A stretch of DNA of 64,000 nt, taken from an uncultured Fulvivirga sp. Its GTDB lineage: Bacteria; Bacteroidota; Bacteroidia; Cytophagales; Cyclobacteriaceae. Location: assembly GCA_947500555.1 (NCBI GenBank), contig CANMSE010000001.1, positions 868,001 to 932,000 on the forward strand, written 5' to 3'. Each line of letters starts with the position of its first letter. Positions within the stretch are counted from its first letter, which is position 1. The notes beneath the pieces were generated by a model. The model searched no databases. It had not been told where the DNA came from and saw only the letters and a program-made list of their open reading frames with translations. The translations under genes were made by a program, and so were the position numbers. This document shows positions 44,540-54,619 of this stretch, one piece after another.

Positions 44540-45859
44540 TTACCAGATAAGATTAAATGTAGTTCCTTCTCCTTGCTTTGAGTAAACTTTAATTTGACCA
44601 TTATGCAGGCGCATCACTTTTCTTGCAAAACTAAGTCCAACTCCTGTACCTTTCTTCTTTGTGGTGAAAAAAGGGACAAATATTTTGTCGAGCATTTCAG
44701 GTGGTATGCCAGGTCCATTATCAGATATTTCAATACTATTTCTTTGCACGTTTTTACGTGCAGAAATTTTAATCATTCCATTGGATTCATGATTGAGTGA
44801 TTGAATCGCATTTTTTAATAAGTTTATTATTACTTGATCCAGAAGATCTCTGTCTGCGCGACATATGAAAGTAGGTTCTACTGAAATGTCTACTTTGATG
44901 TTGTTATTTTTTAAATCCTCTTTTAATAAAAGTAGTTGGTCATTGAAAACCTCATGAAGGCTAAACTCAGAATAGTTTAAATCTGGGCTTTTAGTAAATT
45001 CTTTATAGGCGTTAACAAAAGTCATTAACCCTTTACTTCTGGATTCTATTGTTGATAAACTCTTCTTAATATCATCCTGATCTTCTTCATCAAGAGTTGA
45101 TAAGTCTATACCTCCTAACTGTTGATTTAGTGCCCCGCTTAGTGAACTTATTGGAGTTACAGAATTCATTATTTCGTGGGTGAGTACACTTATTAATTTT
45201 TGCCAGGCTTCTACTTCTTTTTGTTCTAGCTCAGCATTAATATTTTGAAATATTAGTAAAGTAAATAACTGTTCTTTCACCCTGAATTTTTTTGAAATGA
45301 CCGAGAGTTCTAAAAGCTCTCCGTCAATGACCGCCTTGATAATTTGACGTTGCCCACTTTCAAGGGCTGACAGTTTTTCGAACGATTGATCAATTTCTTT
45401 AAGCTGATCGATCCTTTGTAAGTTTGGTTTTTTAAGCAAACCCTTTGCACTAGGGTTGTATAAATCAATTTTCCCATTCTCATCAAAACTTAAAAGACCA
45501 ACCCCTATATTTTCATTAAGTGTTTGCAAATACAAATAATGAGCTTCCTTCTCCATGGTTACATGCTGAAACTCATGTATAACATCATCGAAAACTTTGT
45601 ATAAACCTTGGTTAGGGTCATTTTTTTCTTTGAAAGAAGACATGAACCCACCTTGCTTTATATTTAACAAAAAGAGAGACAAATTACGGCTGGTCTTTTG
45701 AACATAGTAGATTAGATTCCAGACTACACTTATGAGAATAATACCGATAACAAGAGGTGTGAAAAACCAATGCCTGTTAGTCAACACCCAACTAAAAAGT
45801 AGACTTAGACCTAAAATAATTAATGTTCTTAAGACGATATTTAGCTTGAAATTCTTCAC
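44540..45859 (-). CDS. Sensor histidine kinase (NtrB/NtrY-like)
   Basis: The protein has 439 residues. Two membrane segments lie near residues 10-30 and 33-52. A PAS-like region (~105-205) has LNENIGVGLLSFDENGKI. The HisKA box has H228 in LTHEIMN, followed by an HATPase domain with LLKNAIQSLN, ISDNGPGIP and KKKGTGVGLS. Translation starts at a GTG (45857-45859), overlapping the regulator's TAG by one base. It is the kinase for the sigma-54 activator upstream. Confidence 0.95.
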   Translation of the reverse strand: MKNFKLNIVLRTLIILGLSLLFSWVLTNRHWFFTPLVIGIILISVVWNLIYYVQKTSRNLSLFLLNIKQGGFMSSFKEKNDPNQGLYKVFDDVIHEFQHVTMEKEAHYLYLQTLNENIGVGLLSFDENGKIDLYNPSAKGLLKKPNLQRIDQLKEIDQSFEKLSALESGQRQIIKAVIDGELLELSVISKKFRVKEQLFTLLIFQNINAELEQKEVEAWQKLISVLTHEIMNSVTPISSLSGALNQQLGGIDLSTLDEEDQDDIKKSLSTIESRSKGLMTFVNAYKEFTKSPDLNYSEFSLHEVFNDQLLLLKEDLKNNNIKVDISVEPTFICRADRDLLDQVIINLLKNAIQSLNHESNGMIKISARKNVQRNSIEISDNGPGIPPEMLDKIFVPFFTTKKKGTGVGLSFARKVMRLHNGQIKVYSKQGEGTTFNLIW

Positions 45860-47232
45860 TAATATTGAATCCCATATTTGTCCATCTTTCGATAGATAGT
45901 CGTTCTTCCTAGCCCCAATTCTTTTGCAGCTTTACTTATATTTCCATGATGTTTAGCAATGGCGGCTTCAATCATCTCTTTTTCATTTTCAGTTAGATTC
46001 AACGTTTTTTGAGTGTAACTTTTACTTGCTTCCGGTTTAAATGGGAATGAGCTTTTATCTAAAGTCGAACCATCGGCCAAAATAATAGCTCTTTCCACTA
46101 CATGCATAAGTTCTCGAACATTGCCTGGCCAATCATAAGATGATAAATGATCAATTAAATATTCATCAACAGAAATGTCTTTTCGATATTTTTTATTGAA
46201 CTGCTCTAAAAAATACTGAGTGAGTAAGCCTAGATCTTCTTTACGATCTCGAAGTGCCGGAATATTTATCTCAACAGTATTTAACCTATAAAGTAAATCC
46301 TCTCGAAAGCGTTTTTCTATCACCATTTCCTGAAGGTCGCAATTAGTAGCGGCAATAATTCGTGCGTTTATTTTAACAGGTTTTGACCCACCAACAGGCA
46401 CTAGTTCCCTATTTTGTAGCACTGACAGAAGTTTTGCTTGTAACGACATAGACAGATTGCCTATTTCATCCAGAAAGAGTGTGCCATCTCCCGCTATGAC
46501 AAGCCGGCCAGCTCTGTCTTCCTTGGCATCTGTGAAAGCTCCTTTCTTATGCCCAAATAATTCTGATTCAAATAAATTTTCTGAAATAGCACCTAAATCA
46601 ACCTTTACAAATGGCTGATCTCTATGGTTAGATTGTGCATGAATTTCCTTTGCTATTACCTCTTTACCAGTGCCATTCTCCCCCAGTATCAATACATTCG
46701 CATCTGTCTTAGAGACCTTTCCGACAATTTCCAACACGTCTTTTATAGCCGATGAATTACCGATTACCTCAGGTTCATTTGTAGTAAGTAACTGATTTAT
46801 GTTGGCCTGCTTATCTTTTAGTTCCTGCAGTTCCCTTTTTGATTGACTATGATCGAATGCTGCTTGAATTGTAGCCAGGAATTTTTCATTTTCCCAGGGC
46901 TTAACAATGAAATCAGAAGCACCAAATTTCATGGCTTCAACTGCCAACTTTATATCTCCATAGGCTGTCATCATGACTACCTGTTGATCCGATCTAATTG
47001 CTTTGATTTCTTTTAACCATGATAGGCCTTCCTTACCACTAGTAGCTCCTGTGGTATAATTCATATCAAGAATGACTACATCAAAGCGCTCATTCTTCAT
47101 TAAATATCGCAGTTGTTGATGATTGCTCTCTACGGTTATCTTCCTAAATCGAGATTTTAGAATAAATCTTGCCGTATGTAGCACATCGAGATCATCATCT
47201 ACTACTAATATATGAGCGTCCAATTTAGACAT
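45859..47232 (-). CDS. Sigma-54-dependent response regulator (NtrC family)
   Basis: The ATG at 47230-47232 (MSKLDAHILVVDDD) was chosen; the frame to 47259 adds nine residues that are not needed for the receiver. The ~457-residue protein has a receiver with phospho-acceptor D56 in VVILDMN. The AAA+ domain has Walker A GENGTGKE and the sigma-54 contact loop GAFTDA (not GAFTGA, a variant seen in Bacteroidota). A C-terminal Fis-type HTH follows (ISKAAKELGLGRTTIYRKM). It should activate the sigma-54 promoter at 47364-47379 of the divergent permease operon. Confidence 0.95.
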   Translation of the reverse strand: MSKLDAHILVVDDDLDVLHTARFILKSRFRKITVESNHQQLRYLMKNERFDVVILDMNYTTGATSGKEGLSWLKEIKAIRSDQQVVMMTAYGDIKLAVEAMKFGASDFIVKPWENEKFLATIQAAFDHSQSKRELQELKDKQANINQLLTTNEPEVIGNSSAIKDVLEIVGKVSKTDANVLILGENGTGKEVIAKEIHAQSNHRDQPFVKVDLGAISENLFESELFGHKKGAFTDAKEDRAGRLVIAGDGTLFLDEIGNLSMSLQAKLLSVLQNRELVPVGGSKPVKINARIIAATNCDLQEMVIEKRFREDLLYRLNTVEINIPALRDRKEDLGLLTQYFLEQFNKKYRKDISVDEYLIDHLSSYDWPGNVRELMHVVERAIILADGSTLDKSSFPFKPEASKSYTQKTLNLTENEKEMIEAAIAKHHGNISKAAKELGLGRTTIYRKMDKYGIQY

Positions 47233-47251
47233 CCGTTGAAGATAGTAAATG

Positions 47252-47301
47252 TGTTTCAATATGTTCTGAAACGAAACAGATAAATGTTCCGAAATGAAAC
47301 A
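47252..47301. promoter_or_regulatory. Two near-identical 18-bp repeats (putative activator sites)
   Basis: ATGTTCTGAAACGAAACA (47261-47278) and ATGTTCCGAAATGAAACA (47284-47301) match at 16 of 18 positions and start 23 bp apart. Each is an imperfect dyad (TGTTC...GAAACA), and a further TGTTTC half-site lies at 47252-47257. They sit 64-104 bp upstream of the sigma-54 promoter, as expected for NtrC-family sites. They are also in the promoter region of the divergent regulator gene. Confidence 0.6.
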
Positions 47302-47363
47302 TAAAGCTGGTTGACTTTATACAAAAAGAACAATTTCAGCTATTTGGAGCTTATTTTGAATAC

Positions 47364-47379
47364 TGGCATATATATAGCT
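47364..47379 (+). promoter_or_regulatory. Sigma-54 promoter of the permease operon
   Basis: TGGCATATATATAGCT has GG at 47365-47366 and GC at 47377-47378 with exactly 10 bp between, the sigma-54 -24/-12 geometry. It differs from the consensus TGGCACG-N4-TTGCW at the position after GGCA and at one base of TTGC. The predicted start site falls at about 47390, immediately before the first permease ATG (47391), so the transcript would be leaderless or nearly so. Confidence 0.65.
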
Positions 47380-47390
47380 ATTATGTTGGC

Positions 47391-49796
47391 ATGATTAAGA
47401 GCTACCTCAAAATACTATTTAGAAGTTCTACCAAACATGCAGGGTTTACTTTTATAAATATCCTGGGGCTGACTTTAGGTATAGCTACATGCATCATAAT
47501 TGTACTGTTTGTAAAAGAAGAGCGCAGCTATGATACTTTTCATAATGACTATAAGAAGATTTTTAGAGTTTATCATAAGAGGACCTATCCTGATAAAATT
47601 TCCTACGGAGTTCCTCTTCCCGTGCCCTTAGCTCCTGAAATAAATAATAAATATGCAGAGGTAGAATCATTGTTAGAGATAAGACCATCAGGTAACAGAT
47701 TATTTAAGATGGAAGACCATTTGATTTTTGAACCGAATGGACTGTATACATCTTCAGAATTTTTTGAATTCTTTAACATCAAAGTAATTTCAGGAGACCC
47801 TACCAAAACACTTGAACTGCCTAATAACTTAATACTTACTGAGAAATTAGCCAGGAAGTACTACGGTGATAACTGGCAGGATATGGTTGGAAAAAATATT
47901 CTCATCGATAACTCCACTAATTATACGGTTTCGGGTATTATAGAAAATCCTTCGTCCAACTTTCATTTAAGCTTTGACTACCTAATTTCTAAACCTTCAT
48001 TGGGAAAGATACTTTCTGAAAGGGATAAAAATAATTGGCTATCTCCAAGGCATTATGTCTATCTGAAGCTAAATGACGAAAAAGATAAAGCAACTGTAGA
48101 AAATTATCTTTCGAGGCTAGCAGAAGAGATTGTAGATCCAAAAACATCACACCTGGGTTATTCCTACAAATATTTTCTTCAGCCATTGGAAAGAATCCAT
48201 TTATATTCAACAGATCTCAAATTTGATATTGCGGATAAAGGAAATGCTGATTATGTCAATGTTCTTAGTGCCATAGCAGGGTTTATATTATTCCTAGCCT
48301 GTGCCAACTTCATTAATATTTCAACTGCAAGAGCGAACCAAAGAGCGAAAGAAGTAGGCTTAAGAAAAGTTTCTGGAGCAAGTAGGACACAAATAATTTT
48401 TCAATTTCTAGGGGAGTCTTTTTTTATGGTACTTGTTGCGATGATCTTGGGTTCTTTTCTGGTTGAAGTGACACTTCCTTTTTTCAATACACTTATCGCT
48501 AAAGAACTCTCATTCAACCTATTGAATGATTTTCAACTCATCGCTATACTTACAGGTTTGCTGATAATTACTTCGGTCCTGGCGGGTGGTTATGTAGCCT
48601 TTTATATCTCTTCGATCCAACCTTCACGTGTGCTTAAAGACTTTCAGGGCGCTGGAGGTTTTAATAGACTCAGAAAAGTATTGGTGTCTTTCCAATTTGG
48701 AATTAGCATCATGTTGATCATGGGCTCACTAATACTGTTTCGCCAACTAGACTATTTGCAAAATAAAAACCTTGGATTTAATAAAGAAGAGGTTGTCGTA
48801 GTGCCAATCATTAACAGCTTGCATTCGAAGATACATACAATAAAAAATGAGCTACTAAAAAAGCCGGAAATTACATCGATAACTGCCAGTTACGGGCTAC
48901 CTGGAAGTTTTATTCAAGGTGAAAGTTTCTTAACAGAAAACAAATCCACGCTCTCGGCTAAAATGTATTTAGTCGATGATGAATTTATTGCTACACTGGG
49001 AATGCAAATGGTTTCAGGAAGAGATTTTAATGGAAGTATTTCAGATCGTAATTATGGATTTATTGTCAACGAAACCGCAGCCAAAATGATGGGCTACACT
49101 CCACAATCAGTTATTGGTAAGCAACTGGGATGGGGTGTCTGGCTCGCTGGAGACACTGTAAAAAGAGGTCCAATCATCGGGGTGACTAAAGACTTTAACT
49201 ACGGTAGTTTACAAGCTAAAATAGATCCTGTGGTGATACATCAATTTAGTCCGAGAGTCTCTCATTTGGCGATTAAAGTCAATGGTGAAAACATCCCTGA
49301 GACTTTAGAATATATAAAAAACATTTATGCTGACTTTCAACCTAACCGACCTTTCGGCTACAGTTTTTTAGACGAGTATTTTGACAGCTATTATAAAAGC
49401 GAAGAAACGTTAGCAGGCCTTCTACAAATATTTACTTTTCTAACAATTATCATTGCATGTCTGGGATTATTAGGACTTGCTGCTTACTCTACGGTTCAGC
49501 GTAAAAAAGAAATCTGTATTCGAAAGATTCATGGAGCGAGTGTCAGGCATATATTATCACTCCTTCATTCTGACTTATATAAGTTAGCTTTTGTTTCAAG
49601 TTTAGTTGCAATTCCAGTCGCCTATTTAGTCGCCTCTGACTGGTTGAATAATTATGCGTATCATATTGAGGTAGGGTGGCAATCTGTGACTACTACTTTG
49701 CTCATCATCTTTGCTTTTTCAACATTGACGGTTTCTTACTTTTCGATAAAGGCGGCTGGTGCCAACCCATCCACAGTATTAAGAAATGAATCATGA
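47391..49796 (+). CDS. FtsX/MacB-like permease 1 of 6
   Basis: The 801-residue protein has the duplicated layout: TM1 (~20-40), a large MacB_PCD-like domain, FtsX block 1 (~285-400), a TM near 430, a second periplasmic domain, and FtsX block 2 (~680-790). The cytoplasmic loops carry LRKVSGAS (~325) and IRKIHGAS (~710), where an ABC ATPase would dock. The N-terminal ERSYDTFHNDYKKIFRV segment is shared with the other five. It is the first gene after the sigma-54 promoter and differs most at its second loop (IHGAS, not VLGAS). No ATPase gene is adjacent. Confidence 0.93.
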   Translation: MIKSYLKILFRSSTKHAGFTFINILGLTLGIATCIIIVLFVKEERSYDTFHNDYKKIFRVYHKRTYPDKISYGVPLPVPLAPEINNKYAEVESLLEIRPSGNRLFKMEDHLIFEPNGLYTSSEFFEFFNIKVISGDPTKTLELPNNLILTEKLARKYYGDNWQDMVGKNILIDNSTNYTVSGIIENPSSNFHLSFDYLISKPSLGKILSERDKNNWLSPRHYVYLKLNDEKDKATVENYLSRLAEEIVDPKTSHLGYSYKYFLQPLERIHLYSTDLKFDIADKGNADYVNVLSAIAGFILFLACANFINISTARANQRAKEVGLRKVSGASRTQIIFQFLGESFFMVLVAMILGSFLVEVTLPFFNTLIAKELSFNLLNDFQLIAILTGLLIITSVLAGGYVAFYISSIQPSRVLKDFQGAGGFNRLRKVLVSFQFGISIMLIMGSLILFRQLDYLQNKNLGFNKEEVVVVPIINSLHSKIHTIKNELLKKPEITSITASYGLPGSFIQGESFLTENKSTLSAKMYLVDDEFIATLGMQMVSGRDFNGSISDRNYGFIVNETAAKMMGYTPQSVIGKQLGWGVWLAGDTVKRGPIIGVTKDFNYGSLQAKIDPVVIHQFSPRVSHLAIKVNGENIPETLEYIKNIYADFQPNRPFGYSFLDEYFDSYYKSEETLAGLLQIFTFLTIIIACLGLLGLAAYSTVQRKKEICIRKIHGASVRHILSLLHSDLYKLAFVSSLVAIPVAYLVASDWLNNYAYHIEVGWQSVTTTLLIIFAFSTLTVSYFSIKAAGANPSTVLRNES

Positions 49797-52222
49797 TGAT
49801 TAAAAATTATTTAAAAATAGCTATTAGGAACTTACTTAAAAGCAAACTGCATTCACTAATCACTGTAGTTGGGTTGGCTGTAGGTTTGGCTGCTGTTGTA
49901 TTAATCAGCCTATTCGTGCAAGATGAAACCAGCTATGATAAGTTTCATAGAAACGCAGGTGATATTTACCGTATTGCTTGGTGGACAGATAATCCGCAAA
50001 CCCGGACGCCACATCCTATGGCGCAAGCCCTTGTCAATGATTTCCCTCAGGTAGAATCAGCAGTATCACTATCACCAATTTGGGGCCCCGGCCTTACTAA
50101 GCAGACCTTCTCTATAAGAAACATAGAAAAGAATATTACTTATGATGAACGTGAGATACTCAGTGTAGATAGCACATTCTTAGATGTATTCTCTTTTAAT
50201 CTGGTAAAAGGAAATAGGGATGAAGTATTGCGAAATGTCGGAGGTTTATTGATCTCTGAAAGTATAGCAAAAAAGTATTTTGGTACAGATGATCCTATTG
50301 GAAAACAATTGGCTATTAATGATGATGAGACGCTGTTGTTCGTAGAAGGGGTCTTTGAAAATGTGCCTGCCAATTCTCATTTTCATTTCGATTTATTGAT
50401 TTCTTATGTGAGCATGAAGGCCTTTGAAGATGAGAGTGATCCGTATTACACCTGGGCGGACTTTGGCCATTTTAACTACATTAAATTAGCTCCAAAATCT
50501 GATCCGGCTGCTCTGGAAAGTCAGTTAATGGATTGGGCCGCAGGATATGTACAGGTTTCTGAGGAAGAGATGCAGCGGGCTGTGGAGGAAGGTATGCACT
50601 TTAAACTGCAACGACTTACAGACATCCACTTAGAGTCTCGCATCCGATGGGAGTTGGAGGCCAATGGAAATAAAGAATATGTCTACATCATGACAGCCGC
50701 TGCATTACTCATTTTAGTGATGGCCTGTGTGAATTTCATGAATTTGACTACCGCCCGATCTACTGGAAGATCCAAGGAAATTGGAATTCGTAAATCGTTG
50801 GGAGCATTTAAAAAACAAGTCGGATTACAGTTTTTAGGAGAGTCAATTTTCACTGCTCTTTTAGCTATGCTATTGGCTGGCGTATTGGCAGAGATTTGTA
50901 TTCCATGGTTTAATGTAGTGACTGGTAAAGAACTAGATATTCAATATTTTGATCAGCCAAGCCTGAGTTTCATTCTTCTGGGTTGCACACTATTTACTGG
51001 GCTAGTTGCAGGATTGTATCCTTCTATCTTTCTTTCCTCCATACATCCCGTCATTAGTTTAAAAGGGATAGAAAAACTAAAGCCCAAAGGAGGGATTTTT
51101 AGAAAATCGCTGATTATTTTTCAATTCGTGATTTCTATGATTTTGCTTACCGGAAGCTTGGTGATTTATAATCAATTACAATTTATTCAGAATAAAGATT
51201 TGGGTTTTGATAAGGAGCAGGTAGTAGTAGTTCCGTTGAAGAACTATGATTTAATTGGTCGATTTGAAGCGTTACAAAATGAGTTGAAAAACATCGATGG
51301 GGTTTTAGAAGTATCGGCAGCTTCTAATATTCCCGGGAAACAGTTTAATCAAAACTCTATAGCGCTAGCAACAGATTTGCAGAGGAATGTCAGTTCTTCT
51401 GAAGTAATGGTAGACTACGATTACTTTGACGTTTTAGAGCTAAGTTTTGTTGAGGGTAGAAACTTTTCAAAAAACTACTCCACAGATTCAGGAGCATTTA
51501 TTATTAATGAAACTGCTGCCAGAAATCTGGGCTTGGAAGTAGCGGTTGGAGAAGAGATTATTTGGTCTTGGGATAATAATGGCAGGGCACCTTTCAAGGG
51601 GACGGTCATTGGTGTGGTGTCAGATTTCAACTATAATTCTCTCCATGAACCTGTTCGTCCTTTATTGTTTTATTTGAGCCAGAGTTTTAATCAGATAGTC
51701 CTAAAAGTAGATGGCGAAAATTTCCCTGAGACCATGGCTAAAGTCGAGGATGTTTGGGGTCAGTTTGAAGATCGATTTGGATTTGAATATTCTGTACTCG
51801 CTGACGACTTAGGACAACAATATTTGGGAGAGCAAAAGACGGCCAAGGTTTTTGGAGGCTTTTCACTCATTACTATTCTTATTGCGTGTTTTGGACTTTT
51901 TGGGATTGCTTCTTTGAGCTTTTCTCAACGTGTTAAAGAGGTGAGTATCAGAAAAATCATGGGTGCATCTACGCTCAAAATTCTAAAATTACTTTTGAGC
52001 GATTTCACTACTCTAATACTTATCTCCATTGTGCTAGCGATTCCTCTAGCATGGTATATTATGACCGGCTGGCTCGAAAACTTTACCTATAGAATTGATC
52101 TTGATGCCAGTGGTTTCATTATCTCTGGGATGATATTGGTCGCCATTGCTTTTATGACGATAGGCTATCTCACCATTAAGACTGCAAATGCCAATCCGGT
52201 AAATACACTTAAAGAAGATTAA
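49793..52222 (+). CDS. FtsX/MacB-like permease 2 of 6
   Basis: The 809-residue permease has the same eight-helix MacB-type layout. It has the ETSYDKFHRNAGDIYRI block after TM1, an LTTARSTGRSKEIGIRKSLGAF loop (~331), and an IRKIMGAS loop (~718). Slightly longer than its neighbours because of an insertion in the first periplasmic domain. The start overlaps the stop of permease 1 by 4 bp; the ATG at 49793 or 49796 can be used. Its stop is followed by the ACTCAGTAAC spacer also found after permease 3. Confidence 0.93.
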   Translation: MMIKNYLKIAIRNLLKSKLHSLITVVGLAVGLAAVVLISLFVQDETSYDKFHRNAGDIYRIAWWTDNPQTRTPHPMAQALVNDFPQVESAVSLSPIWGPGLTKQTFSIRNIEKNITYDEREILSVDSTFLDVFSFNLVKGNRDEVLRNVGGLLISESIAKKYFGTDDPIGKQLAINDDETLLFVEGVFENVPANSHFHFDLLISYVSMKAFEDESDPYYTWADFGHFNYIKLAPKSDPAALESQLMDWAAGYVQVSEEEMQRAVEEGMHFKLQRLTDIHLESRIRWELEANGNKEYVYIMTAAALLILVMACVNFMNLTTARSTGRSKEIGIRKSLGAFKKQVGLQFLGESIFTALLAMLLAGVLAEICIPWFNVVTGKELDIQYFDQPSLSFILLGCTLFTGLVAGLYPSIFLSSIHPVISLKGIEKLKPKGGIFRKSLIIFQFVISMILLTGSLVIYNQLQFIQNKDLGFDKEQVVVVPLKNYDLIGRFEALQNELKNIDGVLEVSAASNIPGKQFNQNSIALATDLQRNVSSSEVMVDYDYFDVLELSFVEGRNFSKNYSTDSGAFIINETAARNLGLEVAVGEEIIWSWDNNGRAPFKGTVIGVVSDFNYNSLHEPVRPLLFYLSQSFNQIVLKVDGENFPETMAKVEDVWGQFEDRFGFEYSVLADDLGQQYLGEQKTAKVFGGFSLITILIACFGLFGIASLSFSQRVKEVSIRKIMGASTLKILKLLLSDFTTLILISIVLAIPLAWYIMTGWLENFTYRIDLDASGFIISGMILVAIAFMTIGYLTIKTANANPVNTLKED

Positions 52223-52231
52223 CTCAGTAAC
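52216..52231 (+). repeat. Shared junction spacer, copy 1 (permease 2/3)
   Basis: AGATTAACTCAGTAAC (52216-52231) contains the stop of permease 2 and the spacer before permease 3. It is identical to 54601-54616 except for one base (T/C). Confidence 0.6.
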
Positions 52232-52234
52232 CGT

Positions 52235-54607
52235 ATGATTAATAACTACATAAAATATGCCCTCCGATACCTAATTAAGAATAAGACCTTCACGCTCATC
52301 AATATTCTAGGTTTATCAGTTGGTCTTGCAAGCTTTTTATTGATCATCAATTTTGTTCAATATGAACAATCGTATGATGGCTATATCGATGATGTTGAGG
52401 ATGTTTATCGAGTCAATATTCTTAGAAAAAATACTGGAGCAAAAGCTGCGGCTATAAGTCCTCCAATGGCTCCTACAATGAAGTCTGATTTTCCCGAGAT
52501 AGAGTCTTATGTAAGATTTAGGCATGCGAATAGAGTCTTAGTAACTATTGGGGAGGAAGAGTTTTATAATACAAAAGTTTTTTACGCAGACTCCAGCTTC
52601 CTGGATATTTTCAGTTTTCCAGTGGTTTCCGGAATTAGAGACGAAGCATTAGACAGGAAGAACACAGCCATTGTTTCAAAGAGCACAGCAGACAAATATT
52701 TTAAGGATAAGGATCCGATTGGACAAATAATCTATATTGATCAAGTACCAATAGAAGTTACAGCGGTGGTTGGAGAACCAGCCACCCCTAGCCATTTTGA
52801 ATTTGAGATGCTCATATCGTTTCAAACATTTGAAGTCCCCTATGGCTATCCCGTCACGCTTGAATCGTGGGGCTGGGCTTCGTTTCCTACCTATTTGAAG
52901 CTAAGACCAAATACGGATGTTGCAAACCTACAAGCTCAATTTGGTGATTTTATAGCTAGGAATATGAGTGAACAGTCCGCCAACGCCCTAGCACTTGAGT
53001 TGCAGCCGGTATCTGAGATTCATTTATACTCAAAAGATATTTCTGAACGTGACGGAATTCCTGCCAAAGGAGATATTCAATATGTCACTATTCTTTTCTC
53101 AATTGCTCTTTTAATCATCTGTTTGGCCATTTTCAATTTTACCAACCTGTCGACTTCCTTGTCATTAAGAAGAGTTAAGGAGGTTGGTGTTAGAAAGACA
53201 CTTGGCGCTCAGCGACAAATGGTTTTTTGGCAGTATTTCACAGAGTCGTTGGTATTGACTGCAGTCAGTTTTGTTTTAGCCGTAACTTGTTTAGAGGTGT
53301 TCAATGATTTCTTCAATCAATTGTTCCAGGTGCCAATAGAAATTACGGACCATGTTATTGAATATTGGTATTTTGCTTTAGCACTAACTCTTATCGTTGG
53401 TCTTGCCGGAGGAGCTTACCCAGTAGTATTTTTGTCAAAATATTCACCTGTTAAAGCTTTAAAAAGTAGAGGAGTAAGTCACGGTAAGAACTTCGGATTA
53501 AAAACGGTTTTAGTGGGGGTGCAGTTCTTAATTACAATCGGATTGGTAGCAGGAAGTCTCGTGATTAATGATCAAATGTCATTTATGCGAAATAAAGACC
53601 TGGGATTTAATAAGGAGCAAGTCATTGCAATGCAAGTTCCAGGAGACGTATTATCTTCCAAGTTTCAATTGGCTAAGCAGAGGCTGCTTTCCAATCCTTA
53701 TGTCAAATCGGTATCGGTCAGTGGAAATTTATTCGATGGTCAAAATGGAAGTGTTCCTGTGGTTGATCAGGATAATGAAGAAGAACCATACCGAATTTCT
53801 TTGTTTGGTGGACATTATGATTTTGCCAAGACAATGGACCTCAAATTTGTTGAAGGCCGAGATTTTTCAAAAGAATTCGCCAACGACAGTAGTGGGTTTA
53901 TACTTAATGAAGCTGCGGTTAAAATGTTTGGTTGGAAGGAGAGTGCGCTTGGCAAACAATTGAGGGTTAACGTTTGGGACGGAGAGGTTATTGGAGTGGT
54001 AGAAGATTTTCATTTTGCAAGCTTGCATGAGAATATTTCCCCTGTTGTAATATATATTCCTAGTACTTACTCTGAGTATATCTTTGTGAAGACTGAAGCA
54101 GGAAATTTAGTGGATATAACTGCTAGTCTTCGGAAAGAATGGGAAGTGATATTTCCAGAATCTCCTTTCGATTATACGTTTCTTGATGATCATATTAGCA
54201 AGCTTTATCAGTCAGATCAGAATTTTTCAAAAGTTGTAAATACATTTTCAGTCCTTGCCATTTTTCTGGCGTGCATGGGCTTGTTTGGTATTATTGCCTA
54301 CAACATTGATACGAGGAGAAAAGAAATTGGGATTAGAAAAGTTCTTGGGGCTTCTATTTCCAATGTTGTGATAATTTTGAGTAAGCAATATCTGATCTTA
54401 ATCGCTGCAGCTGCACTTGTGGGAATTCCCTTATCATGGTATTTTCTTGCTGATTGGCTCAACGGTTTTGCCTATAAAATTTCTTTATCTCCAATTCATT
54501 TTGCTTTAGCAGTATCAGGAACATTATTACTGGCTTTTTTGACCATGAGTCTTAAAACTTTGGCGGCTGCTAATACCAATCCAACGGTTACATTAAAAGA
54601 AGACTAA
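52235..54607 (+). CDS. FtsX/MacB-like permease 3 of 6
   Basis: The 790-residue permease is the shortest of the six. TM1 is near residue 20; the block after it is EQSYDGYIDDVEDVYRV, which lacks the FH of the others. The coupling loops are VRKTLGAQ (~318) and IRKVLGAS (~699). The loop pair and overall layout are those of MacB/FtsX proteins, again without an adjacent ATPase. The start follows permease 2 by 12 bp, and the gap after its stop is also 12 bp. Confidence 0.93.
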   Translation: MINNYIKYALRYLIKNKTFTLINILGLSVGLASFLLIINFVQYEQSYDGYIDDVEDVYRVNILRKNTGAKAAAISPPMAPTMKSDFPEIESYVRFRHANRVLVTIGEEEFYNTKVFYADSSFLDIFSFPVVSGIRDEALDRKNTAIVSKSTADKYFKDKDPIGQIIYIDQVPIEVTAVVGEPATPSHFEFEMLISFQTFEVPYGYPVTLESWGWASFPTYLKLRPNTDVANLQAQFGDFIARNMSEQSANALALELQPVSEIHLYSKDISERDGIPAKGDIQYVTILFSIALLIICLAIFNFTNLSTSLSLRRVKEVGVRKTLGAQRQMVFWQYFTESLVLTAVSFVLAVTCLEVFNDFFNQLFQVPIEITDHVIEYWYFALALTLIVGLAGGAYPVVFLSKYSPVKALKSRGVSHGKNFGLKTVLVGVQFLITIGLVAGSLVINDQMSFMRNKDLGFNKEQVIAMQVPGDVLSSKFQLAKQRLLSNPYVKSVSVSGNLFDGQNGSVPVVDQDNEEEPYRISLFGGHYDFAKTMDLKFVEGRDFSKEFANDSSGFILNEAAVKMFGWKESALGKQLRVNVWDGEVIGVVEDFHFASLHENISPVVIYIPSTYSEYIFVKTEAGNLVDITASLRKEWEVIFPESPFDYTFLDDHISKLYQSDQNFSKVVNTFSVLAIFLACMGLFGIIAYNIDTRRKEIGIRKVLGASISNVVIILSKQYLILIAAAALVGIPLSWYFLADWLNGFAYKISLSPIHFALAVSGTLLLAFLTMSLKTLAAANTNPTVTLKED

Positions 54608-54616
54608 CTCAGTAAC
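54601..54616 (+). repeat. Shared junction spacer, copy 2 (permease 3/4)
   Basis: AGACTAACTCAGTAAC (54601-54616) ends permease 3 and precedes permease 4. It is the second copy of the 52216-52231 spacer, with 15 of 16 bases identical. A matching non-coding spacer argues that these junctions arose by tandem gene duplication. Confidence 0.6.
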
Positions 54617-54619
54617 AAC

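Noticed and set aside
53568..53963. 131-residue frame overlapping permease 3 in another reading frame
   Set aside because: Lies inside the permease gene in a different frame; no domain recognised.
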